A DNA stretch of 64,000 bases from Pegoplata infirma (lineage: Eukaryota; Arthropoda; Insecta; Diptera; Anthomyiidae). The translations under genes and the position numbers were made by a program. The stretch spans positions 76,187,337 to 76,251,336 of the forward strand of contig OY992540.1 in NCBI GenBank assembly GCA_963921195.1, written 5' to 3'. Below are positions 46,740 through 57,609 of the stretch, in pieces; the stretch's first letter is position 1; each line of letters begins with the position of its first letter. The notes beneath the pieces are model-generated. The model was not told where the DNA came from. It saw only the letters and a program-made list of their open reading frames with translations, and did not search any database.

Positions 46740-47110
46740 CAATTTTATTGATGAAAAAAAAATTTTATGAATAATATTTTTTTTTATTTTTTTTATAAAA
46801 AAAAAAATTTTTTGATGGAAAAAAAAGGTTTTTGATAAAAAAAATCTTTTGAATTGCAGAGTTGGTAAAAAGGTGATTTTGATGAAAAAAATTAAGTTTT
46901 TTGAAAAAAAGTTTTTGATGAAAAGAAAAAATAAAAATTAAAAAAATGCAAAAAATAACAATTTTGAAAAAACATTGTTGTAACAAATTTTTTTTTGTTT
47001 AAAAAAGCATTTTTGGTGAAAAAGTAAAATTTTTTTCAAAAAATCATTTGATTTGCTTTGAATAATTCTAAGATTCTTTTTTCCGTTCATTCTTATTTTA
47101 TTTTTATTAT
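46740..47110. repeat. Low-complexity TTTTTGATGAAAAAAA tract
   Basis: Alternating poly-A/poly-T with repeated 'tttttgatgaaaaa'-type words; overlapping frames on the minus strand are Phe/Lys/Asn-rich artefacts. Confidence 0.6.
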
Positions 47111-47129
47111 AAGCAAGCATTTTTTATTC

Positions 47130-47367
47130 GATTCGAACGGATAAATAGAATGATTGTTTTCATTCTTAATTTTTAAATGTCTCTAAGCGACTTTTAAATG
47201 CATTCGTGCACATTCTAAAATGTTCTATGACCATCTATCCGTCTGTTGATAACACTATGCAGTCCAAAAAAAAAAAAAGATAGACTCCAGAAGTTTGGTT
47301 TCGATATGTCTAATGGGCAAAGGCATTTTTAAGCTAAAAAAAAGTTCAAATACCTAGACTTGGATCT
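47130..47367 (-). repeat. Diverged mini-me class A fragment
   Basis: 'ccatctatccgtctgttgat', 'actatgcagtccaaaa' and 'tagactccag.agtttgg' match class A in plus-like order. It is interrupted at 47368 by a MITE; the sequence after 49502 may be its continuation. Confidence 0.4.
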
Positions 47368-47551
47368 ACACTGAAAAAAATAACTATACTGAAATTAAAT
47401 AAACACTGTTATTTATTTAAGTAAGCAAATTTTTTGGAATTTACTTCAACTTATCTTAATATAAGGTGGTTTTACTTAAAACAAAGAAAATAAACTTGAA
47501 GATAGTACATGCAAATACTTAAAAAAGCACAAGAGTTTTCCTTAATTTGTT

Positions 47552-48505
47552 TTTTATACCCTCCACTCTAGTGATAGAGGGTATATATAAGTTTGTCATT
47601 CCGTTTGTAACACCTCGAAATATTGGTCTAGGACCACATAAAGTATATATATTCATGATCCTCGATCGATTTTAAGACGATCTAGCGATGTCCGTCCGTC
47701 CGTCCGTCCGTCCGTCCGTCCGTCTGTCCGTCTGTCTGTCTGTCTGTCTGTTGAAAACACGCTAACTTTTGAAAGACTTTACGGAGGCTCCTGAAGTTTG
47801 GCATATATATTGGGAATTTACCTGATCAGGTTGGTATTGCAATCCAGCGAAATCGGTCCAGTGGTTCAAAAGTTATGAGCTAAATACTGAATTTCGGCAA
47901 GGGTTTTTCGTAAATTTATGAGATAAAAAGCACTATAACTTTCGAAAATCAATTCTGAGGATGCTGAAGCTTGGCATATATATTTTTCGTTCCTCCAGCC
48001 TAGTTCGTATTGAATTTCACCCAAATCGGTCTAGTGGTTCAAAAGTTATTAGCAAAACTGTGAATATCAGATTAGCTTCACCTTAAATTCACGTGGTGAA
48101 AACCCGTTAAACCTGTTTTAAAACCATTGGTAAGTCACAAAAATATTTTAAAACGTATTTTTGTCACTCAAAAATATTTTTATACCAAAACAAAAACAAA
48201 TACACTCGAAAAAAATTTTACACTCAAAAAAAATTTTACACTCAAAAAAAAAATTAGTAAATTTTTTTTTTGAATGTAAAATTCGAAAAAATTTTACACT
48301 CAAAAAAAATTTTACACTCAAAAAAAAAAATAGTATTTTTTTTTTTTTTTTAAATTACTAAAAAAATTTTTGTTACACAAAATAAAATATTTCTAATCAT
48401 AACTGTTATTTTTTTCACGTTAGAAAATTTACTATCACTTAAAATGGGCATTGTGAAGGGTATTCATAGGTTCGGCCAAGTCGAATTTAACTTTTCTACT
48501 TGTTT
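47552..48505 (+). mobile_element. mini-me-type repeat, class C, best full copy
   Basis: Left hairpin TACCCTCCACTCTAGTGATA / GAGGGTATA, 'tcattccgtttgtaacacct', 'tatattcatgatcctcgatc', a 60-bp GTCC/GTCT tract, two body modules each with 'aaatcggtc.agtggttcaaa', 'acactcaaaaaaa' repeats, and right end GGTTCGGCCAAGTCGAATTT with CTTTTCTACTTGTTT. 954 bp; no coding capacity. Confidence 0.85.
47690..47752. repeat. (GTCC)n(GTCT)n microsatellite
   Basis: About fifteen GTCC/GTCT units in the class C mini-me, the longest such tract in the window. Confidence 0.92.
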
Positions 48506-48854
48506 AAATTAAGTTAAATATTCTTTACATTTATGGCGAATTGATTGCATTTAAGAAAAAAAGGGTTTATTAAAAAATTTTGTTTTACTTAAAAGAAAAA
48601 AAATTAAATTGTGGGCAAAAAAAATAAATAAGTACGTAACTTACTTAAAAATAGTATAGACATTTTCAGGACCTTGAATCAAATAAGCACTAATCCTTAA
48701 TTCCAAAACGCATTTTCTTTAATTTAATCAATTTTTGTTTTAATTTAAGAAAAAAGTAATCTTTATTTCATTGATTTCATTGACTATATTTGAATCCATT
48801 TCTTCATCAGTTTAAGAAAGAATTAACTTAAATTAAGGAAAAAATACTTTAGGT

Positions 48855-49258
48855 ATTTTGGGGACCCCATCTGAAGGCCCCATCTGGAGACCCCATGAGA
48901 CCCTAACTTTAAATCCAAATTTTGATTTTCGCGGAATTTTCAAATGCCTGTAACTCTGCAAATATTGCAGATACGAAAAAAATTCTAAAGGCACTTTTGT
49001 AGTCCTTAACTTGTAGAATATGACCGCTGAAGACCCGAAAGCCCTCCGAGTTATAGTTTTCGAGTTATTTCATGATCAAATTTCTCAAGACCCCATTCCC
49101 ATATCTCGAAAACTAAGTAAGATAGAGCGATTCTGACCAAAATTTTGTATCAAAATCAATAGTGACCCTATAATAGTGTACGCACATACTCATGGGTGGA
49201 CCCTATATATGGGGGCCCATATGGTCCTCACATTGGGACTCCATAGGGTCAACAGAAT
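48855..49258. repeat. GGGACCCCAT-rich segment
   Basis: GGGACCCCATCTGAAGGCCC, 'ggagaccccatgagacccta', 'agaccccattcccatat', 'gtggaccctatatatggggg' and 'gggactccatagggtc' recur in both orientations. GC content is well above the surroundings. Confidence 0.5.
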
Positions 49259-49504
49259 CCGTAAGTTTAAGGAAATTTTTACTTATTTTAAAAAAATATT
49301 TTTCATCTGGATAAAAACAATTAAACTTATATTAAGTACAATTTTACTTAATTTTAAGATATATTTAAGTAAATGCATTACTATGTTTTAGGAAAAAATA
49401 TACTTGGAAGAAGAATTAATATCTTTGGAGCCCTCGCATACCCTCCTTTTTTTAAATTAAGTTCAACATGCTTTAAAAATCGTAAAAATTTTTTTCAGTG
49501 TAGG

Positions 49505-50180
49505 GAATTAGAACATACAGTTTTTTCTGACTGCCCCGTTGAGCCCATATAACGAAGAGAAAAAAATATAAGTTGTATTTTTGAAATTTTGGTGCACAAA
49601 CATAAAATACCTTAGTTAAGAAAAATATAAATTTTTGGAAAAATCAGTAGAAGTACACGCCTACCTCCCTATTTTAGCTACAATATTGTCCCCAAAATTA
49701 CAAAAAGTGGTCATGCTGATACACATACAACTAGAAATGTGTGCGTAAATTTTCATTCAAATCGGAGCAAGGATTCAATGTCCTGCCATATATACTTTTT
49801 AAAAATGCTATAAATGCTATATATTTATAAGGTTGATATTAATGCCAAATTTGGATAAAATCGGGTTATTAATCTTAAAAATACAAAAACATTCTTTATT
49901 GAAAAATGGCTTAAAAACGCATGAAATGCTTTTGCAAAAATATAAATTAAAAATATAAGGAGTCAAAAATACGCAATTTTTTTGTAGTTCAAAATATAGC
50001 ATATCAAATTACAAAAAATAATTAAAAAAAAAAATCCGAGATGATGGATTTGAAAAAAAAAAAAATACTAAACTTTAGTAAAATTTAAATTTGAACACAA
50101 ATTAAATGTGGTAAAAACACGGTCCAACAAAATTTTATATGTTGAATGGCACCAAAGAATTTTGAAAAAATAGCTAAAGT
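49505..50180. other. AT-rich DNA, nothing firm recognised
   Basis: Possibly the continuation of the mini-me fragment ending at 47367 ('aaatcggagcaagg', 'ccccgttgagcccat'). No gene seen. Confidence 0.3.
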
Positions 50181-50185
50181 TTTGT

Positions 50186-52434
50186 TTTATGGCCCACTGT
50201 AGTTTTCAATTTTTATTTCAATGGCGTTGGAATAAGTAAAACAAAATAAATCTAATCATCTTCTAAGCTAAATAAAGTTTCCACATGTCTTCAGTGAAAT
50301 TAGATGGCGGTTCTTTTCTTAGAACATATTAACCCTCTATCTCCTAATTTTGGGGGCCATTTTTTAAATATCGTCATAGAACATCATTATGACGTGTGTT
50401 TAAAGGGTTAAAATGTTCTACAAAAATGATTTGCATCAAATTTCACTAAGGGTTGTCAAAAGCCAAAAATTTGTGCGACATATCATCGCTGCGCCTAAAA
50501 ATGGAGTCATGTCTTTTGGGGCAAGTGTTCAGGAGAGCAAAAAAACTGTTTATTTTCGTCCCTTCGCGATTTGTTTTTAAGTTTGTTCTATAAAAAATTC
50601 TTGTACCGATATGCTATCCACATACTACAAAAAAAGTATGAAACATTTAACGGTTTTCCAGTGGTGCAGAAATTTTTAAAAATCATACACATAACTCCTT
50701 TTTTAAGTACTTTTTGGAACAAAATTTAAATAAAATGGAAATATTTTTTACACATAACTCCTTTTGTTTATGAAACGAGAGGGACAAAGACTAAATAATG
50801 TTTGTTAGTGGTTTAAAGCGACATAAGTTAGACAAGGTCTTGAAAATTTTGATATTATAAAGCTCTTCATTAAACAGCAAACAACAGATTTTTCGCAAAA
50901 CTGGTCATATTTTTTGTTTTTTTTTTTTTCTTGTAACTATTCAAGAGCTTCGACATAAATTGACATCTGTGAAAGATTCTGTACTTTAGATACTAAAATT
51001 TTCCGCCGTCAAATGATTTAATTGCTTTCACAAGTCTTGATTACCTACCATTTAGGATTTAGATAACAGCATGAAAATATGCAAGTATTTTCCAGAAATC
51101 TTGACAAATTCATTCAAAATACTTAGATGCTATGTGTGAACCTCATATTACTAAAAAAATTGGTCCATTTTGTCACGTTCTGTTACCTTTTTATCAAAAA
51201 AAGTTATGTGTAGCTAAACATATAACTCCTTTTCAGACCTTTTTTTAGTATGACGAACACATAGCTCCTTTTACTAACTTTTGAACCAATAAAGATATCA
51301 AAAAAAGGATTAGTGAGTAAACGTATGACCAATATGGGATCATAAAGATGTAATAGAAAAAAAATTAAAAAACTACACATGACTCCATTTTTAGGCGCAA
51401 CGACGATATGCAAAATGCGTAAAATTGTAAAGAACCATATATGATTTTACTAACATAATTTTTTGAGTGTATGTTGTGAAATTGTGTTATTCCAGAGCAG
51501 CGTAAAATAGTCGAAAACAATTTATAAAATCTACATCTGAGGTAAATATTGTTTATACATGTCTGCAATAAATTTTATTGGCGGTCCTTTTCTTTGAACA
51601 TATGTATTAACATATTTGAACATATTAATATATTAATGGCCTATTTTAAGGGGCCATTTTAGCCTCTTTTTCAAATATTCTTATTGGAAACCAATAAAAC
51701 CTGCGTTTAATGGGTTAAAATATTCTACAAATTTTTTTTGGTTCAAATTTTTACTAGAGGTTTTTAAAAAGCCATCAGTTTGGGACTCCAACTCTATTGA
51801 AATTGAATGCTAAAAATTATTTTGTAACATTTTAACCTTTAAACGCATGTTTTATTAGTTTTCAATGATGATATTTGCGAAAAAGGACTCAAAAGACCCC
51901 TTAAAATAGGAGATAGCGGGTTAATATATTCAAAGAAAAGAACCGCCATCAAATTTTACACACAAAAAATTATTGGCTAAAAATGTTTAATTAAATCAAT
52001 TGATCAACAAAATTTAAATTAGTCAATCAATGTTTTGATTAAAATTTTTGTTATTTTCTTTACAATATGAAAAAGCAAAAAAGATGAATTTTTCGATAAT
52101 TTTGTGATAAGTTTACAATTCATTTGTTAAATCAATCATTATTTTGATTGAATATAAACAAAAAATTTATAAAATTTTTGATCAAATCGAAAAAATATTT
52201 TCAATCAATCACCTACAATTTGATGATTGTTATAAAATTTTTTTTTATTGGAGGAATTTTAATAAAAAAATTTATTGAATCCGCGTTTTCGTTGACTGAA
52301 TGAAACTCGTTTCAATTTTTTTCTGTGTACTGAAGACATATGGAAATATTATTTATCTTAGAAGTTTATTTAATTCATTTTGTTTTACTTATTCCAAAGC
52401 AATTGAAAAAATTTGAAAACTAAAATGGGCCATA
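50186..52434. mobile_element. 2.25-kb foldback element (TATGGCCCA ends)
   Basis: TATGGCCCACTGTAGTTTTC at the left and, inverted, TATGGCCCATTTTAGTTTTC at the right. Arms share 'tggaataagtaaaacaaaat' and 'ccacatgtcttcag'. A ~150-bp module with 'ggcggttcttttctt.gaac' appears direct at 50310 and 51580 and inverted at 51850-51950. The centre carries five ACATAACTCCTTTT-like words. A MITE (51958-52329) sits in the right arm. No coding. Confidence 0.7.
51958..52329. mobile_element. 372-bp MITE (ACACACAAAAAATT ends)
   Basis: ACACACAAAAAATTATTGGC at the left, TTTTTTTCTGTGT at the right. Interior is rich in TTGATTAAAT/AATCAATCA words in both orientations. It interrupts the right arm of the foldback at 50186-52434. 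Confidence 0.65.
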
Positions 52435-52845
52435 CATAAAATTTATTTTTTTTTTTTGATAAAAGTGTCTTCCATAAAAGAGCACTTTGTTAAAACTAGC
52501 CATTATAGCCATAACTAAAAATATTTTTTTTTCATAAAGGAATGAAAAATACACAACTTTTCTTTTAACTATCAGAAGGATGTAGCTTTGAACTACACAA
52601 TTTTTTTTTTTGGGAAAATTTAAGATGGCTGATTTTAGATTTTTTTTATCAAACCTGGCGGTTTTTTAACTTTTTATCAAAAAAACTGTAATTTTTTAAA
52701 TAAATTAGAAATATTTGAATTTAATATATACATTTCAGAAAAAAATTACGTATTCCTAATAAAAAAATTCAATATATGAAAAAGAAAACATAAAGTTTAT
52801 AAAAATTCAGAAAAATTAAAAAAAAAAAATTAAGAAAAAAATTAA
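52435..52845. other. AT-rich DNA, nothing recognised
   Basis: Poly-T and poly-A tracts only; no coding or repeat signal that can be named. Confidence 0.35.
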
Positions 52846-52847
52846 AA

Positions 52848-53536
52848 ACAAGTGAGAGTGTTAAATTCGGCTATGCCGAATCTATGATACCCTCCAACAT
52901 GTTAAAACATATAAAAAATCCAGGGTCTTTTTTTCTGGGGGGGGGGGGGGCTCGGTGGGGGTGGTGAGGGATACTTTCCCCATCGCGATAAATGTTAACT
53001 AATTTATTTATTATGCTTTTTGCAATTTAGTAATACCATTTTCTCATTATTTTAATGGTTTTTTTAAATCCACTCCCACAAAAGGGGGCGGGTAGAAAAA
53101 AACTAAATTGTCCAGTCCCCTGGGTCTAAGTTCAGGAGTTTAAACCCCTTCTGATATAAAGAGATTTCATTTGTTTAATAATAATGGCAAAAAAATATGT
53201 AAAAATGGCGTTTTTTAAGAGGTTTTTTTAGTTTGTTAAGGGGGAACTTTTTTCCCCCTGGCCCGATTTTGCCCATTTCCAAACTTAACCGGCCTATGAA
53301 TATTATACATATTCTGACCAATTTTCAGGGGTCTAGCTCTTTTATTTTGGACTGAATCGTGTTTTATACAGACGGACGGACGGACGGACGGACGGACGGA
53401 CATTCATAGAACGACTTAGAATCGATCATAGATCAATAATATATATACTTTATGGGGTCCCCGACCGATATTTTTATGCGTTACAAACGGAATGACAAAG
53501 TGAGTATACCCCCATACTGTGGTTGGAGGGTATAAA
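52848..53536 (-). mobile_element. mini-me-type repeat, class A, full length
   Basis: Begins AACAAGTGAGAGTGTTAAAT with ATTCGGCTATGCCGAAT, has a run of 14 G at 52937-52950, body 'ctagctcttttattttgga', a (GACG)n tract at 53371-53401, 'actttatggggtccccgacc', and ends CCCCATACTGTGGTTGGAGG. About 690 bp, the longest class A copy. Confidence 0.85.
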
Positions 53537-53539
53537 AAA

Positions 53540-54700
53540 CTAAAAAAAATCAAAATATAATCCAAAAAATTTGAGAGGAAATTTTTAATTTTTCACAGCG
53601 TACTATATTTCCTTATTTTTTTTTTTATATTTTTTTCTCATTAAAATGTTGCTCACTAAAATAAATTAATGAAGCACAGAAATCTTTTAGCATTAATTAT
53701 AGAGTTTACATTAAGAAAATGGTTAAAATATTCATATTATTCAATTTATTATTAGATTTTTTTATATAAAAAAAATCTTTAATTTAAGCCCCACATAATA
53801 ATAAATATTTAAGTATAAACCCTGACCTCCTACAACGTAATAAAAATTTATTAAAATAAATTTCACAAAAAAAAATTTCTGAATTAATTTTGAAAAATAA
53901 ATTTTTGTTAAATTCGTTTTCTAATCTTACAAATCCTAGCACATGATGAAGCATCAATTAGAAAATGGACATTTAAACAAATTGATGTTACATTAGGGAT
54001 AGGTGTAGATGTTTTAATATAATCATATACTTTTTTTTACAAAAAAATCGTATAGTTAGTATCCAATGAATAGTAGTACGACATATTGTGGTGCGCGTAT
54101 GTCTTTTTTTTCATTTGCTGCGCTCATTAAAATTAATGACATGTCTTTCTTTCTTTTATTTCATTTTTGTTTTTTTGTCTTCTTGTTGTTACTTTGGTTG
54201 GATATAAAAGTTAAAAAAGCAAAAGAAAAAAGTGTAAAACACAAAAAAAAAATCAGAAAAGAAGACGCATTACACATATTCATTTATAAGTAGAAGGAGT
54301 ATAAAGAATCATAAATTTTTGCTGAAACTACATTCATTCGAGTCAAAGAAAAATTTGTTGTAATTAAAAAAAAAAAAAATTGAAGAAAAACAGTTTCTGT
54401 CATTCACAACTGAAAGAAATGTTGGAAACAAGTGATTAAAATTTAATTTTAACCCGAAAAACAAATTGATATTGACACAAAAGAGATTTTCTGCTTGAAA
54501 AGAAAATATTTTTTAAAAGAAAATTGAAAAATCGTGTAAATAATAAAGTTTAATTACAAAAGGCCAGGGATAAAGTAATAGCATTTCCAGATATGATCAC
54601 TACTACCTTAATTATTGCAACTATTTCAGTTATTTTTCTTAAAAAAAATCTAAATCCTGAAATATTTTTAATAAAAAACTAATTTAAAATTTCAAAACTT
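53540..54700. other. Low-copy AT-rich DNA
   Basis: No repeats shared with the rest of the window were noticed. The 75-codon frame at 54066-54293 is Phe/Leu-rich then Lys-rich and resembles no family. Confidence 0.35.
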
Positions 54701-54705
54701 TTTTA

Positions 54706-55200
54706 AAAGCCTTTGAAAATTTATTGCCCGACAACACCAAAAAAACCACTACCTGACATTTCTAAACTTTAATACAATTTAGTTTTTGGGAACCCATGGT
54801 GTTCCTACCAGAAAAAAAATGCATTCCAATATTGTTTTCAAAAATGTTTGTTGAAATTATTATAAAATTTTTTTTGCTTCCAAATTTTAAATCTCTATAG
54901 TTTTATCAAAAATATTGTCACAGAAAGCTTTTCGTTTAACTTACGGTTTCGGAATAAAAAAAACTAAAAAAAAACTGTCTAGAGCCCAACTATTTGATTT
55001 TTTCTAAATTTTTTCAAAAAAAAAATCAAATATTTGGCATTGAAAATTTATTGCTCATCAATACGAAAAAACACCTCTCTGAAATTTTAAGAGCGGTAAC
55101 AGGATATTCTTGACTTTAATGCAAAATTTTGTTTTTGGAAATCCATGGTGGAAAAATGACATTCAAACATTGTTTTCAAAATTTTGTGCTGAAATTTTTT
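54706..55200. repeat. Diverged direct repeat, two units
   Basis: 'gaaaatttattgc.c..caa' at about 54716 and 55043, then 'aatccatggtg' / 'aacccatggtg', 'cattc.aa.attgttttcaaaa' and 'ttg..gaaatt' follow in both. Units are about 325 bp apart. Confidence 0.6.
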
Positions 55201-55214
55201 TTTTTAATTACACA

Positions 55215-55640
55215 GGCACACAAAAAAAAAAAGTGGCCAGACCCAGAGGGTAGACCCAGTTATTTCTAGGTTTTTGGGGTCGCTGAATCCGAATATGCCC
55301 ATAAAAAATCATTTCAATTGCCAGTTTTTCCCCTACCGCCCCCACATTAACCCCCGGGAGGATTGACTTTTAACTGTCATACAAACTTAAAATTAATGTG
55401 CACTTTTATGTTCAATTGCCAGCTAAACCCTAAAAAGATAACAAAAAAAATTATGTGACCCTTCCCTCAACCCCTAGCACGCCCTTACAACCCCCTGAAG
55501 GGGGATGAATTTTGAGTGTTTATACAAAATTAAGATGTATATGGATTTCTATGTTTTTTGGACCGCTTAAACCGAATATGACTACAAAAAATGTATAATT
55601 CCCCTCCCTCACTCCCTAGCACCCCTTACTACGCCCGGGA
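55215..55640. repeat. GGGGTCGCTGAATCCGAATA repeat
   Basis: 'ttggggtcgctgaatccgaat' split at 55276-55295 and 'ttggaccgcttaaaccgaat' at 55557 mark two related units, with 'ccctagcacgccct' and 'ccctagcacccctta'. Phrases of this type are common in invertebrate interspersed repeats; I cannot place the family. Confidence 0.45.
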
Positions 55641-55678
55641 TTTAATATTGAAATTTTCATTAGTTAACAATTCTAAAC

Positions 55679-56402
55679 TAGTGTTTATAAACCGGTTAAC
55701 CGGTTAACCGAAAAACCGGTTTTTTCTCAAAATTTCGGTTTTTTTGCAAACCGGTTAACCGAAATTGAAAAATTCCGGTGCACCGAAAACCGGTTTTTTC
55801 TGTCGGTTAACCGGTTTTTTTAAATACATTCAAACGGAATATTTTGCAAATATTAAGGGTTTGCACTTTTTTTTTATGATATTTTCAAAATTTTATTAAA
55901 AAGACCTTGGAAATCCGTGAGAAAGGAAGTCTAAAATACTTTTTGTCTTCAAGAAACAATTTTCCAAATAGGAATTTTGATCTGGTAAATATTTGAATTA
56001 TCCCCGATATAAGCGTTTTTTGGACAGTTTCATTGAAAACTTAATAAGTAACCAGGTACTAAAATTCTTATTAATGGAGAAAATGTCAATAAAAGAACAT
56101 TAATATAAAATACGGACTACAGGAAAATAAAGCACCGTATTTAAATACCGCTATTTTTAAAGGATAACAGTTGCTAACTTTGCTGAAAGAAACAAATATG
56201 TTAACTTTAGTTACATTCGATTTTTTATTTAATAAAAATTAGCAATTTTAAAGTATTTTTTGGGTTTGTCAGTTAAAGAAAAAAAAACCGGTTAACCGGT
56301 TTTTTTATTCCGGTTTAACCGAGAAACCGGTTAACCGAAAAAGCTGAATTTCGGTTAACCGAGAAACCGGTTTTCCAAAATGTCGGTTTTTTATAAACAC
56401 TA
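55679..56402. mobile_element. 724-bp hAT-like element full of GGTTAACC
   Basis: Termini TAGTGTTTATAAACCGGTTA and, inverted, TAGTGTTTATAAAAAACCGA, with a perfect 8-bp duplication TTCTAAAC (55671-55678 and 56403-56410). ACCGGTTAACCGG-type words recur about ten times, clustered within ~140 bp of each end; the middle is ordinary AT-rich DNA. No coding. Confidence 0.9.
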
Positions 56403-56741
56403 TTCTAAACGTTATTATTATCAAATGAGTATTATTTAAAAAAAATGTTGTGTATATAATTTATTAAGCTTTAATTTAAGCTTAATGGCGTCTAGATTGA
56501 GTAAGTAAAGGTGCTACGGGGGTATATCTGGAAAATGAAATTATTTATAGACATTTTTTAGAACATTTTTTAAAAATATTTCCAAATCGATTTTTTCCAA
56601 GTTCAAAAATTAAAAATTTAAAAAAATGTCCAATAGATTTTATTCAGTGACCTCCAATTCTTTTGACCACCAGTTTTTTGTAAACAAAGAAAAGATGTTA
56701 TTGCTTCTTAATTTTGGTACACCTAAATGTATAGTAATGAA

Positions 56742-57314
56742 TAGGGATGAGATTTTCATGCACTAAAAAATCGAAAATATGCGCTAAAAAATTCAAAATA
56801 TGCACTAAAAAGTCTAAAAATATGCATTAAAAAAAATAAAATGTCTACAATAAAAGTCTTGTTTTCATAGGAAAAACTTCTTAAAAAGCAAAAAGTAACG
56901 CCGGGTTTAAATAGTAACATTTAAAACTTTATATAAGCAAGATTTTTTAGAAATTAACACAATCTATAAAAAAAATTAAAAAAAAAAAAAATATTTTTCT
57001 TATTTCCAAAATAAATTTTTAAAATTTAAAATAGTTTTTGAAACAAATAAATTTCAATTTGGGTTTTTGCTAATTTATGCCCAAGTATGCAAAAATATGC
57101 ACTTAAAAGTTGGAAATATGCACAAAATATGCATTTAAAACCAAAATATGCAAAAATATGCAAAAATATGCATTTTCACCAAAATATGCAAAAATATGCA
57201 AAAACAAATCGATGCAGTTTTAACGCCAATTTCTTGATTCGGAAAGATAATTGGTTGATATCGTTTTTAGACTATCGACAAAAAACATGCATTTGCATGG
57301 AAATCTCATCCCTA
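56742..57314. mobile_element. 573-bp hAT-like element (TAGGGATGAGATTT), copy 1
   Basis: Termini TAGGGATGAGATTTTCATGC and, inverted, TAGGGATGAGATTTCCATGC; perfect 8-bp duplication GTAATGAA (56734-56741 and 57315-57322). Dense ATGCAAAAAT/GCACTAAAAA words near both ends. 'cgccgggttt' lies inside. The frame 57087-57329 reads the ATGCAAAAAT repeats. Confidence 0.9.
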
Positions 57315-57609
57315 GTAATGAAATATTAAAATAATTAAAATTTTTCTTTGTTTACAAAAAATTGGTGGTCAAAAGAATTGGAGGTCAAAAAATGTGGATT
57401 TTTTCAATTGTACTTAAAAAATTTCACTGTCTGTTTGAGTTGCTGGAAAAATTATTTGTTCACTCAATAAAATCTATTGGACATTTTTTTTTTTAATTTT
57501 TAATGTTTGAACTTGGAAAAAATCGGCTTGGAAATATTTTTAAAAAATGTTTTAAAAAATGTCTAAAAATAATTTCATTTTCCATATCGACCCTCGTAGC
57601 ACCTTAATT

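Larger units (their letters stand above)
47368..49501. mobile_element. MITE with ACACTGAAAAAAAT ends, enlarged by a mini-me
   Basis: ACACTGAAAAAAATAACT at the left and TTTTTTTCAGTGT at the right, with CTA/TAG just outside. Interior has 'ttacttaaa' and 'taagtaaa' words, a class C mini-me (47552-48505) and an unusual GGGACCCCAT-rich segment (48855-49258). Confidence 0.6.

Noticed and set aside
46740..47110. Possible transposon with TTTTTGATG inverted words
   Set aside because: Low-complexity A/T alternation produces apparent inverted repeats without defined termini.
54066..54293. 75-codon frame with hydrophobic segment and basic tail
   Set aside because: Composition follows local T-rich then A-rich DNA; no start context, splice signals or homology that I recognise.
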